60,375 bases of DNA from contig JAGAPX010000046.1 in assembly GCA_017623055.1 (NCBI GenBank), positions 1 through 60,375 on the forward strand, read 5' to 3'. A program made the translations under genes and the position numbers. This stretch comes from Phascolarctobacterium sp. (GTDB lineage: Bacteria > Bacillota > Negativicutes > Acidaminococcales > Acidaminococcaceae). Shown here one piece after another: positions 1 to 10,551 of the stretch (the stretch's first letter is position 1; the number at the start of each line of letters is the position of its first letter). A model generated the notes under the pieces. That model saw nothing but the letters and a program-made list of their open reading frames with translations, searched no databases and was not told where the DNA came from.

Positions 1-1376
1 CCATCACTCATAATCAAAGAGCCAACGAAGTTTTGTTCTGCCATGCTACCGAGGATAATGCCAATGATGATTGCAGACATGGAGAAACCAAGCTTGTTAA
101 GGAAGTACCCTACAAAACCGGAAGCTACCATTAGGTACACATCGTTGATGGAGTTGTTATAAGAATAAGTACCAACGAAGGTCATCATCACGATAATAGG
201 AAGCAGAATATGCACAGGCACATTAACAACCTTTGCAAACAGGCGAATCAAAGAGAAGCCCATAATACCCATAATGACGTTAGCAAGAAGCAAACCGATG
301 AAGATTGCGTAAACGTCAGGTGCTTTTTCTACGAAAAGCAAGGGACCGGGCTGTAAGCCTTGTACCATCAGCGCACCCATCATAATTGCAGTTGCGCCGT
401 CACCGGGAATACCCAAGGTCAAAACAGGAATGAACGCACCACCGGAAACTGCGTTGTTACCAGCTTCGGGAGCGGCAACGCCTTCAGGCTCGCCATTGCC
501 AAAGTTAGCGCTATTCTTAGACCAACGCTTTGCTTGGTCGTAGGATACGAAGGAAGCAATATCGCCACCGGTACCGGGTACGCAACCGATAAATGTACCA
601 ATGGTGGAAGAACGCACCAAGGTTACGAAAACCTTTTTAATATCTGCCCAAGAGGGTAAAACCTTGTCGAGGAATTTAATAGGCTCACTTTGAGGGCTTT
701 GGTGGTAATCTTCAATACTGGTCAGCACCTGCGCAAATGCGAATACACCAATCAGTACGGGAATAAAGGATACGCCACCGAGGAAATAAGTAGTATCCAT
801 GGTAAAGCGAACGGTACCGCTCATATCGTCAATGCCTACAGTAGCAAGGAACAAACCAAAAAGACCACCCATAATGCCTTTAACAACGCTACCACTGGAA
901 ACAGAGGTAATAATACTCAAACCAAAGATTGCCAACGCAAAATATTCCGGCTTGGAAAATTGCAAAGCGAACTTCGCCAGCTGGGGTGCCAGCAAAATAA
1001 GGCAAATGGTACTGAACACACCACCGAACATACTTGCCATGGTGGAAAGACCCAAAGCACGACCAGGTTGTTTGAGCTTGGTAGCCATGGGATAACCGTC
1101 CAAAGTTGTAGCTACGGAAGCAGGAGTACCGGGAGTTTTTAACAAAATTGCAGAGATACTACCACCATAGATAGCACCGCAGTAAATACCAAGAAGCATT
1201 AAGATACCGCCAATGCCTTGGAAGCTAAACGCCAAGGGGAACAACAATGCCAAGCCCATATTTACAGAAAGACCGGGCATACAGCCAAAGGCAATACCAA
1301 CGGCAACACCAAACGCCAAACCTAAAAGGTTCAAGGGAACAAAAATCATATTTAAAGCAGCGAGAATATCAGCCAT
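1..1376 (-). CDS. tctA: TctA-family tripartite tricarboxylate transporter permease, partial (C-terminus beyond window)
   Basis: This is the large membrane subunit of a tripartite tricarboxylate transporter, which moves citrate-like or other carboxylates across the inner membrane with a periplasmic binding protein (TctC). The reading frame opens with MADILAALNMIFVPLNLLG at 1376 and runs open to the left edge, giving about 458 codons of a family usually near 500 residues, so only a short C-terminal part is missing. Family hallmarks are visible: a glycine-rich GVAVGIAFGCMPGLS stretch near residue 25, the YGGSISAILLKTPGTPAS loop, and GYPMATKLKQPGRALG. It starts 13 bp after the tctB stop, so the two are surely co-transcribed. 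No tctC lies between or upstream of the pair in this window. The substrate cannot be read from sequence. Confidence 0.93.
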   Translation of the reverse strand, partial: MADILAALNMIFVPLNLLGLAFGVAVGIAFGCMPGLSVNMGLALLFPLAFSFQGIGGILMLLGIYCGAIYGGSISAILLKTPGTPASVATTLDGYPMATKLKQPGRALGLSTMASMFGGVFSTICLILLAPQLAKFALQFSKPEYFALAIFGLSIITSVSSGSVVKGIMGGLFGLFLATVGIDDMSGTVRFTMDTTYFLGGVSFIPVLIGVFAFAQVLTSIEDYHQSPQSEPIKFLDKVLPSWADIKKVFVTLVRSSTIGTFIGCVPGTGGDIASFVSYDQAKRWSKNSANFGNGEPEGVAAPEAGNNAVSGGAFIPVLTLGIPGDGATAIMMGALMVQGLQPGPLLFVEKAPDVYAIFIGLLLANVIMGIMGFSLIRLFAKVVNVPVHILLPIIVMMTFVGTYSYNNSINDVYLMVASGFVGYFLNKLGFSMSAIIIGIILGSMAEQNFVGSLIMSD

Positions 1377-1388
1377 CTTGCACCCTCC

Positions 1389-1859
1389 CTACTCTAAGAA
1401 CATAGATTGCGGCATTTGAGTATGCAACAATACGCTAAACACAAGATAAATAAAAGCAATGGTGCCAACGGTGGTCATGGCAATAACTTTTTTGTTGTGG
1501 AAATCCATCAGCTTCATAGTTGCAGGAATTAAAAGTGCAGAAGCAGGATAGAAGCCAAGCACGTTAATAAGACCAACGTAAATAACGATAATTGCCATCA
1601 TCATATACACACGCATATTGGCAGGCAAGGTTAATGCCACCAATTCTTTAGACAATTCCTTTTTATTGCTAATGGTGTAAATCAAAAGCACTACTGCCGC
1701 AATGGTCAGGGCGGTACCTAAAGCAAAGGGCCAAAAGCCAGCACCAGGACCGTTTTCTGTGAACTCCAAGGGGAATTCACTGGCAGCGTTCATAATGGCA
1801 GCACCTATCATCATCCCCAGGATGCTTACCACGAAATTACAGTTCGCCATATTTTTCAT
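1389..1859 (-). CDS. tctB: TctB-family tripartite tricarboxylate transporter small membrane subunit
   Basis: This is the small integral-membrane partner of TctA. The 156-residue protein has about four hydrophobic segments (roughly residues 8-27, 42-62, 82-102 and 118-150), the usual size and topology of TctB. The chosen start is the first ATG, preceded by AAGAGG; an internal ATG at codon 4 is possible. It is the first gene of a tctB-tctA unit with its own promoter-like sequence upstream. The periplasmic receptor TctC is not adjacent and must be encoded elsewhere or beyond the left edge after tctA. Confidence 0.87.
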   Translation of the reverse strand: MKNMANCNFVVSILGMMIGAAIMNAASEFPLEFTENGPGAGFWPFALGTALTIAAVVLLIYTISNKKELSKELVALTLPANMRVYMMMAIIVIYVGLINVLGFYPASALLIPATMKLMDFHNKKVIAMTTVGTIAFIYLVFSVLLHTQMPQSMFLE

Positions 1860-1912
1860 ACATAAACCTCTTAAATCTTTATATTGTAGCCAAAATTGAC
1901 TATAACATTTTA

Positions 1913-1941
1913 ATTGTAACAGATTACTATAATTTTGTCAC
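1913..1941 (-). promoter_or_regulatory. Putative sigma-70 promoter for tctBA
   Basis: On the minus strand, GTGACA and TACAAT are separated by 17 bp, about 55 bp upstream of the tctB start. A second TACAAT lies closer to the gene without a good -35 partner. Confidence 0.4.
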
Positions 1942-1967
1942 GGAATGGCACATTTTATTACTTACTA

Positions 1968-2010
1968 AATAAAAAACTGCACTCTTCTAAATTAGAAAAG
2001 TGCAGTCTTA
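1968..2010 (-). terminator. Intrinsic terminator of the sec operon
   Basis: On the minus strand, ACTGCACT...AGTGCAGT arms form a long hairpin with an AT-rich loop, followed by TTTTTTA. It lies 140 bp beyond the secF stop, so repeat copy A ends up in the 3' untranslated region of the secDF transcript. Confidence 0.85.
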
Positions 2011-2022
2011 ATACAGTATCTA

Positions 2023-2147
2023 AAAAATTGTTAGAAGTGCTGGAAGGCGCGAAGCAGTGAAGCTTATGAAGCGACGGCGTACTGGACGTACGTGTCGAGC
2101 AAGCAATTTTATGACAACAACGCTAGACAGTGCTTATGGCGTGTTTT
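2023..2147. repeat. Long-hairpin repeat, copy A (3' of secF)
   Basis: This is a full copy of a dispersed imperfect palindrome of about 120 bp. It shares the blocks AGAAGTGCTGG, GCGTACTGG, CGAGCAAGCAATT and AGACAGTGCTTATGG with the other copies at about 37.0, 41.8, 42.8 and 46.2 kb. The left arm pairs with the right arm using several G-U wobbles, and the tip of the hairpin is the palindromic GTAC region. It ends 2 bp from the secF stop codon. It has no coding capacity of its own. Confidence 0.82.
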
Positions 2148-2149
2148 AA

Positions 2150-3022
2150 TTATGCTTTTATTTTACCTCTAAGCATCAACCACAACGGCCCCGCCAAGAA
2201 CACAGAAGTATACGCACCACTGCAGAAACCTACCAACATTGCGAAGGAGAAGTTATGAATGGTTTCGCCGCCCCACAGGAAGATGGATACGATGGCGAAT
2301 AAGGAAGTACCTACGGTGTAGCAGGTACGGGTCATGGTAGACCAAATGCAGTTATCTACCATATCGCCAAGGCTTTCGTTACGACGGTGAGTTTTCAGTG
2401 CTTCACGAATGCGGTCAAAGATTACGATGGTACCGTTAATGGAGTAACCTACAACGGTAAGGAGCGCTGCTACGAAGGAAGAATCCATTTCCATGTGCAG
2501 CAAGGAGAAGTAGCTCAAAGTTACCAGTACGTCGATAATCAAGGCGATGATCGCCGCAATAGCAAACTTAAATTCAAAACGCAGGGTTATGTAGGCAATC
2601 ATCAATACCCAAGAAAGACCAATCGCCATAACAGCTTGTTGGATAAGCTCGCCGCCAATGGTTGCGCCTACTTGTTCAACACGTTGAATTTGGAATTCGC
2701 CCAGCTTGTTACCAAGGTCAGCCATAACTTCACGACGATGGCTGTCATCAATAACACCGGTACGAATAAGCACGCCTTTAGAAGTTTGCTCGCCGTCAAC
2801 GTTTTCCAATTGGATAATAGCGTTGCCCAGTTTGTGTTCTTTCAAAACATCACGAACTTCTGCAACGGTAACAGCCTTGTTGAAAGAAAGGTCCATAATG
2901 CTACCACCGGTAAAGTCAATGCCCAGGTTAAAGCCACGGAACAAAATGGAACCTACACCGATGATTAAGAAAGAAATAGTAATTGCAAAAAAGATTTTCC
3001 AGTTTTTAACGATAGAAAACAT
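2150..3022 (-). CDS. secF: Protein translocase subunit SecF
   Basis: SecF is the second half of the SecDF complex, which uses the proton motive force to help pull exported proteins through SecYEG. The 290-residue protein has an N-terminal membrane segment, the conserved GIDFTGG motif at residues 34-40, a periplasmic domain to about residue 125, and a C-terminal five-helix RND-like block that includes VVGYSINGTIVIFDRIRE. Its start codon touches the secD stop, so the two are translationally coupled. Length and domain order are normal for the family. Confidence 0.96.
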   Translation of the reverse strand: MFSIVKNWKIFFAITISFLIIGVGSILFRGFNLGIDFTGGSIMDLSFNKAVTVAEVRDVLKEHKLGNAIIQLENVDGEQTSKGVLIRTGVIDDSHRREVMADLGNKLGEFQIQRVEQVGATIGGELIQQAVMAIGLSWVLMIAYITLRFEFKFAIAAIIALIIDVLVTLSYFSLLHMEMDSSFVAALLTVVGYSINGTIVIFDRIREALKTHRRNESLGDMVDNCIWSTMTRTCYTVGTSLFAIVSIFLWGGETIHNFSFAMLVGFCSGAYTSVFLAGPLWLMLRGKIKA

Positions 3023-4266
3023 TATTTAGACACCTCCTTAGCAGTATCAACTTTAGGAGCTGCCACACCAAAAATCCAAGGATTTTGGGTAAATCTAGAA
3101 TAAATCAAGAAGCGTAACAGGTATTTGGTTACGGTAATTGCAGTAAACATACTGAGGAGTACGCCTAATGCCAAGGTAACTGCAAAGCCTTTGATAGGAC
3201 CAGTACCAAGATAGAACAGGATTGCTGCTGCCATCAAGGTAGTTACGTTGGAGTCGAAGATGGTTACAAAAGCACGACCGAAGCCTGCGTCCATAGCGCT
3301 ACGCAAGGTTTTGCCACGTCTAATCTCTTCCTTGAAGCGTTCAAAGATAAGTACGTTGGCGTCAACCGCCATACCAATGGACAGGATGATACCTGCGATA
3401 CCAGGCAGGGTCAAGGTTGCACCCAAGTAACGCATTGCCAAAAGAAGCATCATTACATAAAGGAGCAAAGCGATATCTGCAACGATACCGGAAAGGCGAT
3501 AGAACAAAATCATAAATACGAAAACGCCTGCGATACCAATACCAAAGGCTTTGATACTCTTTTCTTTAGAGTCTTGACCAAGGGTGGGACCTACGGTGCG
3601 GTTTTCGAGAATTTCAATTTTAACAGGCAAGGAACCGCTGCGGAGCAAAATTGCCAAGCGTTCTGCGTCCTCAATGGAACGGGAGCCGGAAATTTGCGCA
3701 CGACCACCGGTAATTGCTTCTTGTACTACGGGAGCAGTAAGCACTTCACCGTCAAGTACGATGGCAATTTGTCTGCCAATGTTTTTCGCGGTCAGTTCTG
3801 CAAATTTATCTGCGCCTTCGGAGTTAAATTCCAAACCTACAACAGCTTGGTTCCCTTGAGAGATTTGCGCACGAGCGTCCTTCAAATCACTACCGGTAAG
3901 CACAATATTGCCGTGGTCATCTTGGAAGTGCAGCATTGCAGTACGACCAAGCATAGCGATTGCCTTTTCAGGGTCTTTTACGCCGGGCAATTCAACGATG
4001 ATACGGTCTTTACCTTGACGTTGAATAACGGGCTCCGTCAAACCCAGTTCGTTTACACGACGTTCAATAATCTTAACACTGCGGTTTACAGCGTCATCAT
4101 CAACTTTAAATTCAGGTGTATCCACTGCTTGCAAAACAACGTGGGTACCACCTTGCAAGTCCAAACCTTGTTTAATGGAATTGGACAACGGTTGGATATA
4201 AACGCAGAAGCCCCCGATGATTGCCAATGCAATAATCAGGAATTTCCCTAATTCATTCCATCTCAA
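3022..4266 (-). CDS. secD: Protein translocase subunit SecD
   Basis: SecD is the larger SecDF subunit, with the P1 periplasmic domain. At 414 residues it is the short form found in Firmicutes, where SecD and SecF are separate proteins. Visible marks are one N-terminal membrane helix, the GLDLQGGTHVVLQ motif near residues 34-46, the substrate-binding P1 region with RRVNELGLTEPVIQRQG, and the C-terminal helices with SIGMAVDANVLIFERFKEE. It lies between yajC and secF in the classical yajC-secD-secF order and overlaps the secF start by one base. Confidence 0.96.
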   Translation of the reverse strand: MRWNELGKFLIIALAIIGGFCVYIQPLSNSIKQGLDLQGGTHVVLQAVDTPEFKVDDDAVNRSVKIIERRVNELGLTEPVIQRQGKDRIIVELPGVKDPEKAIAMLGRTAMLHFQDDHGNIVLTGSDLKDARAQISQGNQAVVGLEFNSEGADKFAELTAKNIGRQIAIVLDGEVLTAPVVQEAITGGRAQISGSRSIEDAERLAILLRSGSLPVKIEILENRTVGPTLGQDSKEKSIKAFGIGIAGVFVFMILFYRLSGIVADIALLLYVMMLLLAMRYLGATLTLPGIAGIILSIGMAVDANVLIFERFKEEIRRGKTLRSAMDAGFGRAFVTIFDSNVTTLMAAAILFYLGTGPIKGFAVTLALGVLLSMFTAITVTKYLLRFLIYSRFTQNPWIFGVAAPKVDTAKEVSK

Positions 4267-4302
4267 AACTATTCCCCCTTAACTAATCTACCCCACTACG
4301 GC

Positions 4303-4599
4303 TTATTCAGCTTGAGTGTGGTTAGGATCTTGGAAATTGCTTACTGCGGAACGAACCATGGTAACTTCCACGCCTTCAGCAACTTCTACCTTAACGGTTC
4401 TTTCGGAAATATCAGTGATAGTACCATAAATACCGCCAATAGTAATAATTTTATCGCCCTTTTTCAAGGAATTAAGCAGGTTTTGACGTTCTTGTTGTTG
4501 TTTCTTTTGGGGTTTCCACAGCATGAAGTAGAAAATACCACCCATCAGGAAAAACGGCAAAACAGCATTAATCATAGCCATTGTATCAGCACCAAACAT
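4303..4599 (-). CDS. yajC: Preprotein translocase subunit YajC
   Basis: YajC is a small membrane-anchored accessory of the SecDF complex. The 98-residue protein has one transmembrane segment at about residues 10-27, followed by the family motif WKPQKKQQQER and a small beta domain with GDKIITIGGIYGTI. It sits 36 bp upstream of secD and just after tgt, the same order as in many bacteria. Confidence 0.94.
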   Translation of the reverse strand: MFGADTMAMINAVLPFFLMGGIFYFMLWKPQKKQQQERQNLLNSLKKGDKIITIGGIYGTITDISERTVKVEVAEGVEVTMVRSAVSNFQDPNHTQAE

Positions 4600-4666
4600 A
4601 GCGCACCTCCAAAATTTAAAGACTTATAATCTATTTATATTCTCCAACAAAGCAAAAACTCCTTGT

Positions 4667-5809
<1,143 letters not shown>

Positions 5810-5812
5810 TTA

Positions 5813-6835
5813 TTACTTATTTTTTATGAACATCGCGTCCCCAAAAGAGAAGAAGCGATACTTTTCTGCAACTGCAATTGAGTAAGCGTGAAGCATAATT
5901 TCGCGACTGCTTAATGCGGAAACCAGCATCAAGAGTGTGCTTTGAGGCAAGTGGAAATTAGTCACCAACGCATCTACGAAGCGGTATTCGTAACCGGGGT
6001 AAATAAAGATTTGGGTAAAGTTACCTCCTGCCTTCATCACTCCGTCCGCTCCAGCAGATTCCAAAGTGCGCACAGCAGTAGTGCCTACTGCAATAATGCG
6101 TCTGCCTTCTGCTTTTGCCTTGTTGATGGCAGCAGCAGCCTCTTCGCTTACGGTGTAGAACTCGCGGTGCATTTGGTGGTCTTCAATTTTTTCCGCACTT
6201 ACAGGACGGAAGGTGCCAAGACCAACATGCAGGGTAACAAATACTTCCTCACAGCCCTTGTCCTTAATCTTTTGCAAAAGCTCCTTAGTAAAATGAAGGC
6301 CTGCAGTGGGAGCAGCGGCACTACCACGTTCACGGCTGTAAACGGTTTGGTAGCGTTCCTTATCTTCCAAGGGAGCAGTAATGTACGGAGGAAGCGGGGT
6401 CTCGCCCAATCTGTCCAGTATCTCTTCAAAAATACCTTCGTATTCAAAACGCACAATGCGTCCGCCAAAATCAGTATAATCAATAACTTCTGCAGAAAGG
6501 TCTTCGCTGAACTTAATCTTAGCGCCGACCTGCAGCTTTTTGCCAGGACGAACAAGCGCTTCCCAATCCGTAGCGTTCTTGCGTGCTAAAAGGAATACTT
6601 CTACGTGGGCGCCAGTATCCTTAAAACCAAAAAGGCGTGCCGGAATTACGCGGGTATCGTTAAACACCAACAAATCTCCCGGTTCAAGATAGTCCAGCAA
6701 ATCATAAAAATGCTTATGCTCAATCTCGCCAGTAGTCTTATCTACAACCATCAAACGGGAATGGTCGCGGGGCTCCATGGGGTGTTGAGCAATCAGCTCT
6801 TGTGGTAATTCGTAGTCAAAATCTTTTACAAACAT
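5813..6835 (-). CDS. queA: S-adenosylmethionine:tRNA ribosyltransferase-isomerase
   Basis: QueA transfers the ribosyl group of SAM to preQ1-modified tRNA and makes epoxyqueuosine. The 340-residue protein starts [14 protein letters not shown] and contains [39 protein letters not shown] and [15 protein letters not shown], all family signatures, at normal length. It lies between the spoIID-like gene and tgt, 24 bp upstream of tgt. Confidence 0.97.
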   Translation of the reverse strand: MFVKDFDYELPQELIAQHPMEPRDHSRLMVVDKTTGEIEHKHFYDLLDYLEPGDLLVFNDTRVIPARLFGFKDTGAHVEVFLLARKNATDWEALVRPGKKLQVGAKIKFSEDLSAEVIDYTDFGGRIVRFEYEGIFEEILDRLGETPLPPYITAPLEDKERYQTVYSRERGSAAAPTAGLHFTKELLQKIKDKGCEEVFVTLHVGLGTFRPVSAEKIEDHQMHREFYTVSEEAAAAINKAKAEGRRIIAVGTTAVRTLESAGADGVMKAGGNFTQIFIYPGYEYRFVDALVTNFHLPQSTLLMLVSALSSREIMLHAYSIAVAEKYRFFSFGDAMFIKNK

Positions 6836-6847
6836 ACTAATCTCTTC

Positions 6848-8131
6848 CTATTTAATAAGGCTGGTACCGGGATAATAATGAGCGAGGATTTTCTTGTAGG
6901 TATTCTTAGAGGAGGCATTTGCCATGCCCCTTGCCCCCCACACGCTCAAACCAACGCCCTCGCCCTTGCCCTTGCCTCGGAAGGTAATCTTTTCATCCTT
7001 ACCCCCACTAAGCAAATGGTAACTGCGAATAACGTTTTTCCACACTGGTTCGCCTTTATCTTTTACTTTTATATTAATATCCTTGCTACCGATTTGCATG
7101 CCATAATAATTAGTTATAGGCACGTTCAAAATATCGGGAACAGGGACACCAGTTTCTACATCAAAATGAGTGCTGTTCAAGCTTAAAAGTCCCATCAGCT
7201 CCAAACCGGAAACTTTCACTACACCTGCATCACCTGCAATGATGAGGTAGCTGACTCTGCCAGTAGCTGAGCGGTCAATATCAGGCTCATCTACGGGAGA
7301 AAGCTTAATGCTTTCCAGCTTGCCCACTGCGTAACCGTTTTGCTCTAAAAAGTTACGCACCATAATGGGTGAAGCGTGATACTCCCATTTATATTCAGGA
7401 CTGTCGCTGTCGTAATCTTCTACAGATTGCAGATAGCTTACTTCCCTGCCCCACACCTCTTTAGCAGAAGCAGTCTTGCCACCGGAACTTGAGGTTGTTA
7501 CTGCTTGAACAGGGTTGCCGTTATTATCTACCAAGATTTGTCCGGCAGTTGATTTAATAAATTTGCTAATAGCAGCTTTCTCCGCACCAGTACCTTGATA
7601 AGAAAGCTCCTTATCGTTGGCGGTGATGTCGTAAGCTTCATTAGCATTTTGCCACATCATATACTTGGCGTAGCTACGAGCTGCTACTGCCTGCGCCTTA
7701 ATTGCTTCGTCAGGCCAGATGGGCATGGTCTTGCTTGGCAAAACGCTACACAAATACAGCTCTAAATTAACGATATTGTTGATTAAAAGCTTGTCCCCTT
7801 GAGCTTGCGCAACCAAAGTGCCTGCATAACGGCGCTTGTTGATTTGCGGCAGGGACTTGCCTTCAAAACGATTGATTTTTATTTTATTACTAAAGGCTTG
7901 CTCCCCCATGGTGAGCTTGCCTTCTTTAACATTCAAAAAGTATTTGCCCTTGGGGATTGTGCTTTCCTTCCCTGTGGCAAGGTCTTCCACGGTAAATTCA
8001 TCATCACAGCTGATTTCAGCACTGTACTGCCCATAGACCAGCGCTACACGCAAGTCGTCGCTTGCACTCGCAACCGCAGTGCTACATACGCTTAACACTA
8101 TCAAGCAGATGAGTAAAAGCTTTTTCAGCAT
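6848..8131 (-). CDS. SpoIID/LytB-domain secreted protein
   Basis: This secreted protein has a SpoIID/LytB domain, a family that includes lytic transglycosylases cleaving denuded peptidoglycan and amidase activators. Residues 1-23 form a signal peptide (MLKKLLLICLIVLSVCSTAVASA). Family features are visible: YLCSVLPSKTMP, AIKAQAVAARSYAKYM, TTSSSGGKTASAKEVWG and the C-terminal EGVGLSVWGARGMA. The usual GHGVGMSQWGA-type motif appears here as GEGVGLSVWGA, so the common His is a Glu. The substrate is unknown. A role in the thin diderm cell wall, not in sporulation, is an inference from the lineage. Its position between queH and queA is normal in Firmicutes. Confidence 0.87.
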   Translation of the reverse strand: MLKKLLLICLIVLSVCSTAVASASDDLRVALVYGQYSAEISCDDEFTVEDLATGKESTIPKGKYFLNVKEGKLTMGEQAFSNKIKINRFEGKSLPQINKRRYAGTLVAQAQGDKLLINNIVNLELYLCSVLPSKTMPIWPDEAIKAQAVAARSYAKYMMWQNANEAYDITANDKELSYQGTGAEKAAISKFIKSTAGQILVDNNGNPVQAVTTSSSGGKTASAKEVWGREVSYLQSVEDYDSDSPEYKWEYHASPIMVRNFLEQNGYAVGKLESIKLSPVDEPDIDRSATGRVSYLIIAGDAGVVKVSGLELMGLLSLNSTHFDVETGVPVPDILNVPITNYYGMQIGSKDINIKVKDKGEPVWKNVIRSYHLLSGGKDEKITFRGKGKGEGVGLSVWGARGMANASSKNTYKKILAHYYPGTSLIK

Positions 8132-8185
8132 GATGACCTCCTTTATTTGTACTAACGATAATGTAATTTATATATTTTGGAGTGA

Positions 8186-8311
8186 CCTTAAGAAATGTAG
8201 TGACACTTGAATCAAGAAAATTTTGGTAGTGAGCAATTGTCTGAGTGCTTGCACGAGTTTTGCGAACGACAAAATTTTCATACTAAAGGGAACGTTAAGC
8301 ATTTCTTCAGG
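8186..8311. repeat. Second type of long imperfect palindrome between queH and the spoIID-like gene
   Basis: CCTTAAGAAATG at the left end pairs with CATTTCTTCAGG at the right end with one mismatch. Further inside, AAAATTTTG pairs with CAAAATTTT, and the centre is GTGCTTGCAC. The element is about 126 bp and fills most of the 197-bp gap. It resembles the copy A-F family in size and design but not in sequence. Only one copy is visible here. Confidence 0.6.
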
Positions 8312-8328
8312 AACGGAAAATATATAAA

Positions 8329-8937
8329 TTACTTATCAACACTATTAATCATATATAGAATTTTGCTAACTCTAGTAATCTTTTCAGTAGGTGCTTCCGC
8401 CTTCTTCTTAACGACGAGGTAGCGGTCACGCTCGCTAAAGACACAGCCACAGTATTGTTGGCGGTAAAGCCCCATCTCTAAGCTGATGTCCACCCCACGT
8501 TGGTAACCTACGCGGAAGTCCTCGTAATAGAAGGGTATGCCAAATTCTTCGGCAGCGGCTTCTGCTTCCTTAATGATGAGGGCGTGCTTTTGGTACGGAC
8601 TTACGAGAAGTGTGGTGCTAAAAGCGTCGTAGCCATTTCCCTTTGCGAACTTGGCAGCGTAACGCATACGCACACGATAGCAATAAGCACAGCGCACCGT
8701 AGGCTCGCACACCATTCCACGCACAGTTTCTTCCAAAGGATAGCTCTTGTCGATAAAGAGAGCAATCTGCTTCTTTTCGCAGAACTGGCGCAGGGTTGCA
8801 AGGCGTTGCTTAAACTCCTTGTAAGGGTGAATATTGGGATTGAAGTATAAAATATCAAACTCCTTGCCGTCAGACACCAGCTTTTCTGTTGGATAGCAGG
8901 CGCAGGGGCCACAGCAAGCGTGTAGTAAAATCTTCAT
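8329..8937 (-). CDS. queH: Epoxyqueuosine reductase QueH
   Basis: QueH (formerly DUF208) is the cobalamin-independent enzyme that reduces epoxyqueuosine to queuosine in tRNA. The 202-residue protein begins MKILLHACCGPCACYP, with the Cys-rich N-terminal motif, and has CAYCYRVRM near residue 85 and YCGCVFSERDRY near residue 163, the cysteines expected to bind iron and the 4Fe-4S cluster. It starts 1 bp from the ruvB stop and belongs to the same operon as tgt and queA, completing the pathway with no queG needed in this window. Confidence 0.93.
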   Translation of the reverse strand: MKILLHACCGPCACYPTEKLVSDGKEFDILYFNPNIHPYKEFKQRLATLRQFCEKKQIALFIDKSYPLEETVRGMVCEPTVRCAYCYRVRMRYAAKFAKGNGYDAFSTTLLVSPYQKHALIIKEAEAAAEEFGIPFYYEDFRVGYQRGVDISLEMGLYRQQYCGCVFSERDRYLVVKKKAEAPTEKITRVSKILYMINSVDK

Positions 8938-8938
8938 A

Positions 8939-9943
8939 TTATTTCTCCGGGAAAGGAACTCCCAAATAACGGTAGGCTTCTCTTGTGGCGATTCTTCCTC
9001 TTGGCGTACGTTGCAACATACCTAATTGCATCAAGTAAGGCTCGATAACGTCCTCAATGGTAGTAGTTTCTTCACTAACAGCTGCAGCAATGGTTTCAAT
9101 ACCAACGGGTCCACCGCCAAAGGTTTTAACAATGGTAGTCAAGATGCGTCTGTCATTACGGTCAAAGCCGTAGCCATCTACTTCCAGCTTAGCCAATGCT
9201 TCGGAAGCAAGCTGCTTGTTAATGGCAGGAGCGCCCAAAACTTGTGCGAAGTCGCGTACTCGTTTTAAGAGACGGTTGGCGATACGGGGCGTGCCTCTGC
9301 TGCGACGAGCGATTTCAGCAGCGCCTTCCTTATCGATTTGTACGTTAAGGATTTCTGCAGCACGGGTGATAATGAATTGCAATTCTTCCGGCTTGTAGAA
9401 CTCCAAACGACATTGCACGCCAAAACGGTCACGCAAGGGTGCGGCAATGCTCCCCAAACGAGTAGTAGCACCAATAAGGGTAAACTTGGGCAAATCCAAA
9501 CGCACACTACGAGCACTAGGGCCTTTGCCAATAATTATATCTAAGGCGAAATCCTCCATGGCAGAATACAAAATTTCTTCTACCGTTTTGGAAAGCCTGT
9601 GAATTTCATCTATAAAAAGCACATCATTATCGCCCAAGTTGGTCAAAATCGCTGCCAAATCTCCCTGTCTTTCGATAGCAGGGCCACTGGTCACGCGGAT
9701 GTTGACGTTCAGCTCGTTAGCAATAATGTTTGCCAAAGTAGTCTTGCCCAAACCCGGAGGTCCAAAAAGCAGTACGTGGTCAAGTGCTTCATGACGAGCA
9801 GCGGCAGCCTTGATAAAGATGGAAAGGTTATCCTTCACTTGGTTTTGACCGATGTATTCATTTAACAGACGGGGGCGCAGGCTGTACTGCCAACCATCGG
9901 CTTCCTGCTCCTGTCCGGCAATAATTCTATCGTCGAATTCCAT
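8939..9943 (-). CDS. ruvB: Holliday junction branch migration DNA helicase RuvB
   Basis: RuvB is the AAA+ motor that drives Holliday junction migration together with RuvA. The 334-residue protein has Walker [13 protein letters not shown] near residues 60-71, Walker [11 protein letters not shown], sensor 1 LIGATTR, the arginine-finger region LRDRFGV, and the C-terminal winged helix ending [20 protein letters not shown]. Its start overlaps the ruvA stop by one base (TAATG), indicating translational coupling. Confidence 0.98.
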   Translation of the reverse strand: MEFDDRIIAGQEQEADGWQYSLRPRLLNEYIGQNQVKDNLSIFIKAAAARHEALDHVLLFGPPGLGKTTLANIIANELNVNIRVTSGPAIERQGDLAAILTNLGDNDVLFIDEIHRLSKTVEEILYSAMEDFALDIIIGKGPSARSVRLDLPKFTLIGATTRLGSIAAPLRDRFGVQCRLEFYKPEELQFIITRAAEILNVQIDKEGAAEIARRSRGTPRIANRLLKRVRDFAQVLGAPAINKQLASEALAKLEVDGYGFDRNDRRILTTIVKTFGGGPVGIETIAAAVSEETTTIEDVIEPYLMQLGMLQRTPRGRIATREAYRYLGVPFPEK

Positions 9944-10551
9944 TACTGCCTCCTTGCAAACAATCTAAGTGCTTGACGCAACAGTTCTTCACTGGTAAGA
10001 CTTGCACTATTGGGAATCTCTTTAAGTACGGGCATGATTTCGCTATTACTATAACCTAAGGAGTTCAATGCTTCAATGGCTTCTGCAACAGCACCGCTTC
10101 CTCCTGCCTGCACAGTTTCACCAAAATCATCCACGCTTTCACTGCTGATGCCACCCACCTTGTCTTTAAGCTCCAGCAGCATACGTTCTGCTGTTTTCTT
10201 ACCGACACCGGGAAGCTTCACCAGTACCTTCATATCTTTACTTTGTACTGCCAAGTAAAATGCGTCAGGCTTCACTGCGGATAAAATTCCCAGCGCCATT
10301 TTGGGACCAACGCCACTAACAGTCAAAAGCAGTTCAAACAAATCATAATACTCTTGGCTCAAAAAACCGTAGAGCAAAATTGCGTCCTCACGCACCGCTG
10401 TGTGTACGTGAACGCGAACCTCCTTGCCCAATGTAAGCTGTGCCAAATGAGCGGCAGGCATGAACACACGATAACCTACGCCACCTGCAGTATCCAATAT
10501 GCAGTTATCTGCTGCCAAGTGGGCAACAACACCTTTCAGCGCACCTATCAT
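9943..10551 (-). CDS. ruvA: Holliday junction DNA-binding subunit RuvA
   Basis: RuvA binds four-way junctions as a tetramer and loads RuvB. The 202-residue protein has the N-terminal OB fold ([12 protein letters not shown]...), two helix-hairpin-helix motifs ([16 protein letters not shown] and [19 protein letters not shown]), and a C-terminal RuvB-contacting three-helix domain with [12 protein letters not shown]. It begins one base after the ruvC stop. Confidence 0.97.
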   Translation of the reverse strand: MIGALKGVVAHLAADNCILDTAGGVGYRVFMPAAHLAQLTLGKEVRVHVHTAVREDAILLYGFLSQEYYDLFELLLTVSGVGPKMALGILSAVKPDAFYLAVQSKDMKVLVKLPGVGKKTAERMLLELKDKVGGISSESVDDFGETVQAGGSGAVAEAIEALNSLGYSNSEIMPVLKEIPNSASLTSEELLRQALRLFARRQ

